NCBI GenBank assembly: GCA_046330315.1
Contig: JAXLSZ010000004.1
Coordinates: 62,001-126,000, forward strand
Direction: 5' to 3'
Source: JAXLSZ01 sp046330315
Lineage (GTDB): Bacteria > Actinomycetota > Thermoleophilia > Solirubrobacterales > 70-9
DNA: 64,000 nucleotides
Part shown: positions 57,488-64,000 of the stretch, in pieces
Layout: each line of letters starts with the position of its first letter
Position numbering within the stretch: the stretch's first letter is position 1
The notes under the pieces: model-generated
Database searches by the model: none
What the model saw: the letters and a program-made list of their open reading frames with translations, nothing else
What the model was told of the DNA's origin: nothing
Translations under genes and position numbers: made by a program

Positions 57488-58204
57488 TCAGCCGCCGCTC
57501 TTCGAGCTCCCCGATCCGCCGGCGGGAGTGTTGTCGATCAGGTACTGGACCAGGTCGTCGAGCTGGGTCGGCGTCAGCACGTCTCCGAAGTTCTGAGGCA
57601 TCACGTTGGCCGGATAGCCGGGGGCGATCTGCTTGTTCGGGTTGACGATCATCTCCTTGACCGTCGCGGCGCTGACGTCGGGAGTCAGCGACTTGTCGAG
57701 GTTGGGCCCGGTGACGCCGCCGGAGCCCGCTGCCGCCAGGGTGTGGCAGCCCCCGCAGCCGTTGGCGGCCCAGACCTGCGCCCCGGCGCCGCCGGGGACC
57801 TTGGGAGGCGCGGCGCCGGGCACGCCCGCGTACTCGGCCACGTAGGCGGCGATGTCGTCGAGGTCCTGGCCGCTTGCCAGGTCGGCGGGCATCGAGACCG
57901 CGGGGTTGCCGTTCGACGGCCGCGGATACTGGACCTGGGACTTGACGATCCCCTCGATGGTGCTCGGGCCCTGGCCGGAGGCCCGGGCGGCGGCGAAGGC
58001 GTCGTCGAGGTTCGGGCCGACCTGGGCGGTGGTGCCGGCTTGCTCCATCTGGTGGCAGGTGCCGCACTTCTGGACGAAGAGGGTGCGGCCGCGCTCGGTG
58101 TCGGCGTTCGTGGTCCCGCAACCCGCGGCGGCCAGCGCGACCGCGCCGGTCGCGGCCAGCGCGACGAGCGGGCGGATCAGCTTTGGCGACTTGGCGGTCG
58201 GCAC
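57488..58204 (-). CDS. Diheme cytochrome c lipoprotein
   Basis: A 238-residue protein. The signal ends in a lipobox (ALAAAGC), so it is anchored to the outer face of the membrane. Two class I heme c domains follow: CGTCHQ near residue 60 and CGGCHT near residue 155, with Met ligands in SMPADL and NVMPQN. The second domain is strikingly similar to the C-terminal heme domain of CoxB2 (CGGCHTL, GPNLDKSLTPDV, PGYP-NVMPQ, LTPTxL). Probably an electron donor to an oxidase. GTG start; TAGAAT box 13 nt upstream. Confidence 0.88.
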   Translation of the reverse strand: MPTAKSPKLIRPLVALAATGAVALAAAGCGTTNADTERGRTLFVQKCGTCHQMEQAGTTAQVGPNLDDAFAAARASGQGPSTIEGIVKSQVQYPRPSNGNPAVSMPADLASGQDLDDIAAYVAEYAGVPGAAPPKVPGGAGAQVWAANGCGGCHTLAAAGSGGVTGPNLDKSLTPDVSAATVKEMIVNPNKQIAPGYPANVMPQNFGDVLTPTQLDDLVQYLIDNTPAGGSGSSKSGG

Positions 58205-58217
58205 GAGCGCAGCAGCG

Positions 58218-58223
58218 ATTCTA
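58218..58223 (-). promoter_or_regulatory. -10 of the diheme cytochrome gene
   Basis: TAGAAT on the minus strand within the symmetrical stretch ATTCTATAT. A plus-strand TAAGCT near 58266 may serve the divergent CBS gene. Confidence 0.5.
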
Positions 58224-58361
58224 TATGTCGCGTACCCGGGCCAACGCCCACCCGGGCACGGTCGGATAAGCTTGCTGCGATCCGCACGAGTCGGCCCGGA
58301 GATCCGCGAAAGTCGGGCTTTGGCGGGTGCGGTTGTCCCAGAATCGGCTTGGAGGAGAGGG

Positions 58362-58763
58362 GTGCAGGTCCGGGAAGGCATGTCGAAGGTGGTGCTCTCC
58401 GTGGGGCTCTCCCACACCCTGCGCGACGCCGCCCGGCGGATGACCGAGAAGGGCACCGGCGCCGCCCTGGTGATCGACGAGGACTCCCCGGCGCCGCGGA
58501 TCATCACCGAGCGCGACATCCTGGTCTCGGTGGGCAGCGGCGAGGACCCCGACGCCGAGCTGGTGCGCGATCACATGAGCGACAGCGTGATCGCCGCCGC
58601 CCCCGACTGGAGCCTGGAGCGGGCCGCCGCGGAGATGTCGAGGCGCGGGATCCGCCACCTCGTCGTCTACGAGGGGGCCGACCTGGTCGGGGTGCTCTCG
58701 ATGCGCGACATCGTCCGCGTCTGGACCAGCGAGGGCGCGACCTCGGGAATGACCCCGGACTGA
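58362..58763 (+). CDS. CBS domain pair protein
   Basis: A 133-residue protein consisting of two CBS motifs: VREGMSKVVLSVGLSHTLRD with ITERDILVSV, and VRDHMSDSVIAAAPDWSLER with GVLSMRDIVRVW. Such pairs bind adenine nucleotides and act as energy sensors. GTG at 58362 is chosen over the ATG at 58380 because GGAGGAGAGG precedes it and the longer form includes the first CBS strand. It is the only plus-strand gene within the minus-strand oxidase cluster. Confidence 0.82.
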   Translation: MQVREGMSKVVLSVGLSHTLRDAARRMTEKGTGAALVIDEDSPAPRIITERDILVSVGSGEDPDAELVRDHMSDSVIAAAPDWSLERAAAEMSRRGIRHLVVYEGADLVGVLSMRDIVRVWTSEGATSGMTPD

Positions 58764-58779
58764 CCGGCCCGGACTGAGC

Positions 58780-59073
58780 TCAGTCGCGCCGTGCGACGCG
58801 CAGCGAGGCGGCCGGCAGCGCCGCCCCGCGCACCCGCTGGCGCCGGGGCAGCGAGTTGAAGTCGCGGACCGACCTCCCGACCATCGAGATCAGCGCGGCG
58901 AGGAAGAAGACGGCCCCGAAGATCGCGTAGATCCAGCCCCGCACGATGAACCCCTCGGCGAAGATCCCGCAGACCATCAGCGACACGCCCAGGGCGAGGA
59001 ACGCCGGGGCCCAGGACGGGCGGGGCTGGTAGACCAGCTCGCTCGGCTCGGGGATTCTCTCGGGCGCGGCCAT
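58780..59073 (-). CDS. Two-helix membrane protein, possible oxidase subunit IV
   Basis: A 97-residue protein. The N terminus PEPSELVYQPRPSWAPAFLALG leads into helix 1, then FIVRGWIYAIFGAVFFLAAL forms helix 2, with a basic tail. The layout resembles small actinobacterial oxidase subunit IV (CtaF-like) proteins, but identity is too weak to be sure. It is the last gene of the probable operon coxB2-coxA2-ctaB-59077-58780. Confidence 0.62.
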   Translation of the reverse strand: MAAPERIPEPSELVYQPRPSWAPAFLALGVSLMVCGIFAEGFIVRGWIYAIFGAVFFLAALISMVGRSVRDFNSLPRRQRVRGAALPAASLRVARRD

Positions 59074-59076
59074 CTC

Positions 59077-59190
59077 CTAGGGGGCGATGTAGAGCACGGC
59101 GGCGAGGAAGGCGAGCGCGAAGAAGGCGGCGGCGGCCGCTCCGAGGACCAGGCCTCCGCCGATGTTTCGCTTTGCGGTCTCGCGGTCCAC
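59077..59190 (-). CDS. Tiny single-helix membrane protein
   Basis: A 37-residue frame starting GTG (MDRETAKRNIGGGLVLGAAA), with one hydrophobic helix and the end YIAP. It lies between ctaB (30 bp) and the two-helix protein (3 bp), as expected for a small oxidase or assembly subunit. TAGAAA, a -10-like box, lies 7 nt before the GTG. Too short for a family call. Confidence 0.5.
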   Translation of the reverse strand: MDRETAKRNIGGGLVLGAAAAAFFALAFLAAVLYIAP

Positions 59191-59220
59191 GGGCCTATTT
59201 CTATCAGGGCCGGAGGCCCC

Positions 59221-60204
59221 TCAGCCGAGCACCCGGTTGGCGGCCATGGCGACGAAGAGAAGGGCCAGGTAGGCCAGCGAGGAGAGGTAGAGGGTCAGTG
59301 CCGCCCTGCGCGAGGGCTCCCGGCGGAGGCGGTAGGCGAGCGCGCAGAAGCCGGCTCCCAGCAGCGCCGCGGAGGCGAGGTAGAGCCCGCCGAAGAGGCC
59401 GCTCGCGACGGGCAGGAGGGTGACGGCCACGAGGAGCAGCGAGTAGCGCAGGATCTGCCGGCGGGTTTCGTCCTCGCCCCTGACCACCGGCATCATCGGA
59501 ACCCCGGTGCGCGCGTAGTCGTCCTTGATCAGCAGCGAGAGCGCCCAGAAGTGCGGCGGCGTCCAGAGGAAGACGATCGCGAACGGCCAGAACGCGTCCG
59601 GGCTCAGGCCCCCGGTCGCCGCGGCCCACCCGACCAGCGGCGGCACGGCGCCCGCGGCGCCGCCGATCACGATGTTCTGCGGCGTCAGCGGCTTCAGCCA
59701 GAGCGTGTAGACGAAGACGTAGCCGAGCAGCCCCGCCATGGCCAGCGCCGCCGCGGCGAGGTTGACCGTGAGCCAAAGCTGCAGGAAGGCCGCCACGCCG
59801 AGCACGACCCCGAAGACGAGCCCGTGGATGGGCTCGATGCGCCCGCTGACCAGGGGCCGGGAGCGGGTACGCGACATCCGCGCGTCGCGCTCGCGGTCGA
59901 TGTAGTGGTTTATCGCGCCGGCGCCGCCCGCGCCAAGGTAGCCGCCGAGCATGGTCCAGAGGATTGTGGAGAGCGGCGGGCCGGCCGGATCGGCCACGAA
60001 CATGGTCGCCACAGTGGTGAGCAGCAGCAGCGAGATGATCCTGGGCTTGGTGAGCGCGACGTAGTCGCGGGCCAGCTCCAGCGCCCCAGTGCCTCCGGCC
60101 AGCGCCTGCGCGGTCCTGGGTCTGGTGCGCGCCCCGGCGGCGCCCAGGCCCGCCTCGAGCGAGGCTGCCCTCTCCAGCGGCGTGGTCTCTGCTTCCATGC
60201 TCAT
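59221..60204 (-). CDS. ctaB: Protoheme IX farnesyltransferase (heme O synthase)
   Basis: A 327-residue membrane prenyltransferase with about eight to nine helices. KPRIISLLLLTTVATMFVA begins the core. The aspartate-rich site is NHYIDRERDARMSRTRSRPL, and the second motif includes LWTPPHFWALSLLIKDDYARTGVPM. It makes heme O, the substrate of CtaA. Its place inside the operon of the ligand-depleted coxA2/coxB2 pair, rather than with coxA, is notable. Confidence 0.94.
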   Translation of the reverse strand: MSMEAETTPLERAASLEAGLGAAGARTRPRTAQALAGGTGALELARDYVALTKPRIISLLLLTTVATMFVADPAGPPLSTILWTMLGGYLGAGGAGAINHYIDRERDARMSRTRSRPLVSGRIEPIHGLVFGVVLGVAAFLQLWLTVNLAAAALAMAGLLGYVFVYTLWLKPLTPQNIVIGGAAGAVPPLVGWAAATGGLSPDAFWPFAIVFLWTPPHFWALSLLIKDDYARTGVPMMPVVRGEDETRRQILRYSLLLVAVTLLPVASGLFGGLYLASAALLGAGFCALAYRLRREPSRRAALTLYLSSLAYLALLFVAMAANRVLG

Positions 60205-60256
60205 GCGCTCGACGGATGCGGCCGTGAGGGGTCCGGTGTGCGGCCCCGCTCCGTCC

Positions 60257-61957
60257 TCAGGCTACCGGCTCGCTCTCCGGGGCCGGCCCGCGCGAGCCCC
60301 CGTCGCGCAATTCGAGGGCGTCCCGGATGTCGCGCAGCGGCCGCTGGCTGCGGACATCGGGGAGGACGTCGAAGTTGTGGGGCGGCGGCGGCGAGGGTGC
60401 GAACCACTCCAGGGAGTCGCCCCCCCAGGGATCGTGGCCGGCCCTCGAGCCGCCCCGGATGCTGGCCAGGGCGTTGACAAGGGCCAGGACGATCCCGACC
60501 GCCAGGATCAGGGTCCCGATCGAGGCGATCAGGTTGTAGGCGGTGACGCCGGTCGAGTCGAAGAACTTGTAGGCGTCGACGACCTCGCCCCTCAGCCCGG
60601 CCAGGAAGAGCGGCACGAAGGCGACGAGGACGCCCACGTACATGGTCCAGAAGGAGAGCCGGCCGAGGCTCTCGCCCATCGTCCGGCCGGTCATCTTCGG
60701 GAACCAGTAGTGCAGGGCGGCGAACCCTCCGAACACTCCGCCACCGACCAGCGCCAGGTGGGTCGCGGCGGTTGCGTCGGTGGTGTTCTTGAGCTGCCAG
60801 GCGACGGCGACCAGCGACTGCATGATCTCCGCCCCGAGACCGATCGAGGCGATCGAGACGGCGCCGAGGCCGAAGCGCAGGGGGGCCCTGATCCGCAGCG
60901 TCCCGCCGAGAAGCGTTGCGATCAGGTTGAAGACGATCAGCCCGAAGGGCACGATCAGGGCGAGCGCCATCAGCATCGCGTAGTACATCCACCCCACCCC
61001 GATCGGGGCGGTGAGCATGTTCTGCATCCAGGCCAGAGTCCCGATCACGGCGATCGCGACCAGCGAGGCGACGACCCCGTTGCGGCTGAGCAGGGGCCGC
61101 CGCGCGAAGGCCGGAAATATCTCGGCCAGGGCACCGAGGGCGGTGATCAGGACCAGCATGTAGACAGCGCTGAAGAAGATCCAGCTCAGGTGCTGCCAGA
61201 GAAGGGGGGCGCCGCCGCTGCCGTCGGCGAAGAAGACGCCGCCGAAGTTGCGGTCGATCATCAGCATCGTCATGGCGGCGAGCATGATCGGGCCGGTGAC
61301 GATCATCAGCCAGGCGGAGATCGCCCCGGCCCAGGAGAAGACGGGCAGGCGGCGCCAGGCCATTCCCGGTGCCCTGAGGTTGCGCATCGTGGTCACCAGG
61401 CTGATCGAGATGAGCACGAAGCCGAGGGTCATCGAGCCGGCCCCGGCGATCCAGGCGTCGACGCCGTTGTTGGGCAGGAAGGCGAGCTCGGAGAGCGGGG
61501 GCAGGGGGTTGATGCCCGCCTCCGAGGGCGTGAAGAGGTATCCCGAATAGATGACCGCGGCACCGAGGATGAACAGCCACAGACCGCACTGTCCCAGCCG
61601 GGGCAGGGCGATGCCGCGGGCTCCGATCTGGAGCGGCACCACGTAGTAGAAGAGCCCCAGGCAGAGAGGCAGGGCGAACATGAAGACCGCGGTAACCCCG
61701 TACATGGAGAGCATCCGGTTGAAGGTCACCGGGCCGAGGAAGGTGTTCTCCGGGATCGCCAGCTGCAGGCGCATCAGCAGCATCTCCAGAGCGGCGATGA
61801 AGAGGAAGCCGAGGGACGCGGTGATCAGCACCCGGGCCACGTCCTTGTGCTCGGCGCTGGTCGCGATCTCGACCCAGCGGGGGCGGCGGGAATCGAAGCC
61901 CTCGGCGACCAGCTCCGGGCTCGGGGCGAGCGGGGTGTCGGCGGCGGGTGGCTTCAT
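60257..61957 (-). CDS. Cytochrome c oxidase subunit I homologue lacking most heme/copper ligands
   Basis: A 566-residue protein with twelve or more helices, clearly homologous to CoxA of this window (shared LRAPGM, gap-free alignment over helices I-III, WFPKMTGR, SLGRLSFW). Key residues are gone: Y86 replaces the low-spin heme His, FFSAVY (261-266) replaces YSHPAVY, Q312-N313 replace the CuB His pair, A398 replaces the heme a3 His, and the K-channel Lys is absent. Only H400 remains. The frame is intact and well conserved outside these sites, so this is not an ordinary pseudogene. Its ATG overlaps the coxB2 stop (TGATG). Function unknown. Confidence 0.85.
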   Translation of the reverse strand: MKPPAADTPLAPSPELVAEGFDSRRPRWVEIATSAEHKDVARVLITASLGFLFIAALEMLLMRLQLAIPENTFLGPVTFNRMLSMYGVTAVFMFALPLCLGLFYYVVPLQIGARGIALPRLGQCGLWLFILGAAVIYSGYLFTPSEAGINPLPPLSELAFLPNNGVDAWIAGAGSMTLGFVLISISLVTTMRNLRAPGMAWRRLPVFSWAGAISAWLMIVTGPIMLAAMTMLMIDRNFGGVFFADGSGGAPLLWQHLSWIFFSAVYMLVLITALGALAEIFPAFARRPLLSRNGVVASLVAIAVIGTLAWMQNMLTAPIGVGWMYYAMLMALALIVPFGLIVFNLIATLLGGTLRIRAPLRFGLGAVSIASIGLGAEIMQSLVAVAWQLKNTTDATAATHLALVGGGVFGGFAALHYWFPKMTGRTMGESLGRLSFWTMYVGVLVAFVPLFLAGLRGEVVDAYKFFDSTGVTAYNLIASIGTLILAVGIVLALVNALASIRGGSRAGHDPWGGDSLEWFAPSPPPPHNFDVLPDVRSQRPLRDIRDALELRDGGSRGPAPESEPVA

Positions 61958-63174
61958 CAGGAGGCGGGGGTGCTGGCGATCAGGTACTGGATCAGGTCGT
62001 TCAGCTCGGTGGGCGTGAGCGTCTTCCCGTAGTCCTGCGGCATCACGTTGGGCGGGTAGCCGGGCACGATCTTGGCGTTGGGGTCGGTGATCATCTGCTC
62101 GATGGCGGCGGCGTTGACGTCGGGGGTGAGCGACTTGTCGAGGTTGGGGCCGACGGCGCCGGTCGAGCCCGCGGCGGACAGGGTGTGGCAGCCACCGCAG
62201 CCATTGCTGGCGAAGACGGTGGCGCCGGCTGCCGCCGCGGCCGACTCACCGGTGCCCTTGGAGGGCTTCTGCCCGGCGGGCTGCTTGGAGGGCTTCTGCC
62301 CGGCGGGCTGCTTGGAGGGCTTCTGCCCGCTCGGCCGCGAGGGGGTGCTGGGGGCCGATCCCGGCGGGTTCGCCGTCTCCTTGGTGACCTGATCCTGGGC
62401 GGCCTGGAGGTCGGACTCGAGCCGGTCGAGGAAGGACTCGTACCGATCGGGCGAGACGGCGTCCACCTCCGTCCTCATCGCCGCGTAGCCCTGGCCCGAG
62501 AGCTGCGCCGATGCCCCGGAGTAGGTGCCCTCCTCGTCGGCCCGGAAGAAGATGGTGTTGGTCTTGCCGGGCACCGCGTCCACCTTGCCGCCGAGCTCCG
62601 GCACGTACCAGCTGTGGATCACGTCGGTGGAGAGGACCCTGAGCTCGACGGTGGTGTCCACGGGGACGACCAGGCGGTAGTAGGTGAAGGTCTGGTTGGG
62701 GTAGTTGTAACGCCAGAGCCACTGCTGGCCGGTCGCGGTGATCACCAGGGGGTCCGAGCCCCCCTTGGCGAGCTTCAGCCCGGCGGGACCCGTGGCGGGG
62801 ACGTCCCGGGCCTTCTCCGTGAAGACGATGCCCGCGGCGAACAGGGCGAGGGCGAGGACCCCCAGCGCTCCCGCCACCCGCCATTGCAGCTGCGAGCCGC
62901 TGCGAGCCTGGCGCGGCTCGGCGCCGCGCTCGGCCCGGTACCGGCGGATCGCGTGGAGCAGGCCGAGGTTGACGGCCACGACCACCACCACGGCGACCAC
63001 GAGGCCGATCCAGTAGAGCGTGCTGATCTCCGCGGCGCCCGGGGAGTGCGGGGGCTCGGGAGAGATCACGTTGGCGCCGGCGGGCGCCGCGGTGGCCGCC
63101 AGCGCGGCCAGGGCGGAGCCCAGGGCGACCAGCGATCTGGACGGACGGGAGGTCGGGCGGTAGCGCGGCGCCAA
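61957..63174 (-). CDS. CoxB-like protein without CuA site, fused to cytochrome c
   Basis: A 405-residue exported membrane protein: signal peptide, two helices (about residues 54-75 and 100-118), a cupredoxin domain, a linker with three KPSKQPAGQ-type repeats, and a class I cytochrome c (C326-C329-H330, Met near 378). The cupredoxin aligns without gaps to CoxB, but the CuA motif CTELCGFGHATM has become SAQLSGQGYAAM; of the ligands only H187 and M233 remain. The heme c domain is intact. TTG start; a minus-strand TAGAAT box (63184-63189) ends 9 nt before it. First gene of the coxB2-coxA2-ctaB operon. Confidence 0.87.
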   Translation of the reverse strand: MAPRYRPTSRPSRSLVALGSALAALAATAAPAGANVISPEPPHSPGAAEISTLYWIGLVVAVVVVVAVNLGLLHAIRRYRAERGAEPRQARSGSQLQWRVAGALGVLALALFAAGIVFTEKARDVPATGPAGLKLAKGGSDPLVITATGQQWLWRYNYPNQTFTYYRLVVPVDTTVELRVLSTDVIHSWYVPELGGKVDAVPGKTNTIFFRADEEGTYSGASAQLSGQGYAAMRTEVDAVSPDRYESFLDRLESDLQAAQDQVTKETANPPGSAPSTPSRPSGQKPSKQPAGQKPSKQPAGQKPSKGTGESAAAAAGATVFASNGCGGCHTLSAAGSTGAVGPNLDKSLTPDVNAAAIEQMITDPNAKIVPGYPPNVMPQDYGKTLTPTELNDLIQYLIASTPAS

Positions 63175-63284
63175 AGCGCGGCCATTCTAATCGGATAGCC
63201 ATGACGCCCGCGATGCCCCCAGAACGTTGGGCGGGCGTCCGGCGGAAGGCGGGGGCGCCCGCCCCAGGCGCGGCCCTCCGCGCT

Positions 63285-64000
63285 TCAACGGGACGCCGGG
63301 AGGAGCCCCTCTGAGCGAAACCAGGCCTCGGTCCGCTCCATCCCCTCCTCGAACCCGACCTCGGGGCTCCAGCCGAGCGCGCGGAGCTTCGCCGAGGAGG
63401 CGGTTCCCCGCCGCCCGACCAGAACCACCGAATGGCGGGTCATCTCGGGCGGGCGGCCCCGGAGGCGGGCCACCCCCTCCATCGCGAGCCCGGCCACGCA
63501 GATCGCCGCCCGAGGCAGGTTGCGGGGCGGCCGGGAGCCGGCCATCCGCGAGAGGCGGCCGAAGAACTCCTCGAAGGTGACGTGCTCGCTGTCGTTCCAG
63601 GCCGTGTAGCATTCGCCGGGCACGCCGCGCCGCAGCGCCACTAGGAGGGCCTCGACCAGATCGTCGATGTAGACGGGGAGCATCGTCGCCTCGCCCCCCG
63701 GCACCGCCAGGCGGCCGGCCTTCGCCATCTCCAGAGGACGCAGCGCCCAGGGCACCGAGCCCGGACCGTAGACGTCCCCGGGCCGCACCACGATCGCGCC
63801 GCGGGCGCGGGCGAGCCGGTCGGCGGCGCTCTTGGTGTCGATGTAGGGCACCCCGCAATTGCGCAAATGGGCCGTCTCGTCCTGCTCGGAGGGGTCGTCG
63901 AAGCCGAAGACGACCACCGAGCTGACATGGACGGAGCGGCCCACCCCCACCGCCGCGGCCTCGTCCAGCACCGTCGCGGTCCCCCTCACGTTGACCCTGA
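63285..64000 (-). CDS. NAD-dependent epimerase/dehydratase, 5' end outside the window
   Basis: Partial extended short-chain dehydrogenase; at least 238 codons are visible and the N-terminal NAD-binding part lies beyond 64000. It shows RVNVRGTATVLDEAA, HVSSVVVFG (catalytic Ser region), the active-site YIDTKSAADRL (YxxxK) and VRPGDVYGPGS. The C-terminal domain has the YNVND-like YTAWNDSEHVTFEEFF block. Probably a nucleotide-sugar or steroid-type dehydrogenase; substrate unknown. Confidence 0.85.
   Translation of the reverse strand, partial: RVNVRGTATVLDEAAAVGVGRSVHVSSVVVFGFDDPSEQDETAHLRNCGVPYIDTKSAADRLARARGAIVVRPGDVYGPGSVPWALRPLEMAKAGRLAVPGGEATMLPVYIDDLVEALLVALRRGVPGECYTAWNDSEHVTFEEFFGRLSRMAGSRPPRNLPRAAICVAGLAMEGVARLRGRPPEMTRHSVVLVGRRGTASSAKLRALGWSPEVGFEEGMERTEAWFRSEGLLPASR

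Noticed and set aside
60257..63174. coxA2/coxB2 as ordinary pseudogenes
   Set aside because: Both frames are full length and coupled by a stop/start overlap, other motifs and helices are conserved, and the fused heme domain is intact. Neutral decay would not confine changes to ligand positions.

Overview
The window is very GC-rich, densely coded bacterial chromosome. Gene content and protein style suggest an actinobacterium, most likely of the class Thermoleophilia (Solirubrobacterales/Gaiellales type). Supporting points are a GuaB3-type IMP dehydrogenase, a roadblock-domain protein, an A2-type cytochrome oxidase with ctaA/ctaB, YWTD-propeller and RTX secreted proteins, a c-di-AMP riboswitch and many apparently leaderless genes. 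This placement is inference. I see no rRNA, tRNA, transposase, phage gene or CRISPR array.

Layout. 1-5.7 kb (minus): a cut-off gene, a DUF1802 protein and a coupled operon of hyuA, hyuB (hydantoinase/oxoprolinase) and an alpha/beta hydrolase. 5.7-11.5 kb: a small secreted protein, nadB divergent from a histone-deacetylase-like amidohydrolase, a coiled-coil helix-hairpin-helix protein and a glycosyltransferase. 11.6-16.7 kb: a secreted YWTD beta-propeller, a pilin-like peptide, rph, an XTP/dITP diphosphatase and a cation-diffusion transporter. 16.7-21.5 kb: roadblock protein, tldD/tldE, HU, pyrF. 21.5-27.3 kb: LysM protein, D-Ala-D-Ala carboxypeptidase, sugar kinase, guaB3, guaA. 27.3-29.5 kb: zinc homeostasis (CDF exporter, ZIP importer, Zur with its operator). 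29.5-31 kb: an M23 peptidase under a c-di-AMP riboswitch. 31-43.4 kb: rplM-rpsI-glmM-glmS, then a lipoprotein, acpS, nnrD, alr, a CCA-adding-type enzyme, a HIT protein, an enoyl-CoA hydratase and infA. 43.4-50.9 kb: a glycosidase with an ABC-2 exporter, secreted and RTX proteins, a zinc ribbon protein and a glycosyltransferase. 51-63.2 kb: terminal respiration, with coxB-coxA-usp-coxC, ctaA, a diheme cytochrome c and a second minus-strand operon coxB2-coxA2-ctaB plus two small membrane proteins. The window ends inside an epimerase gene.

Most striking observation: the second oxidase pair is clearly homologous to CoxA/CoxB but has lost nearly all metal ligands. CoxA2 keeps one of the six canonical histidines. 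CoxB2 lacks both CuA cysteines, yet carries an intact C-terminal cytochrome c (CGGCH). This looks like a cofactor-depleted heme-copper-oxidase paralogue with a working c-type cytochrome, and I know of no described system like it.

Other recurring signals: short tandem repeats at gene junctions (periods 26, 29, 32, 38, 39 and 42 bp), one of which forms a chain of overlapping 10-codon reading frames between two genes; two genes whose only plausible start is CTG inside a CTGA overlap (pyrF, glmM); a TANNNT box 6-10 nt before a dozen start codons; a uS9 with a huge acidic N-terminal extension; and an intrinsic terminator in the rplM leader.
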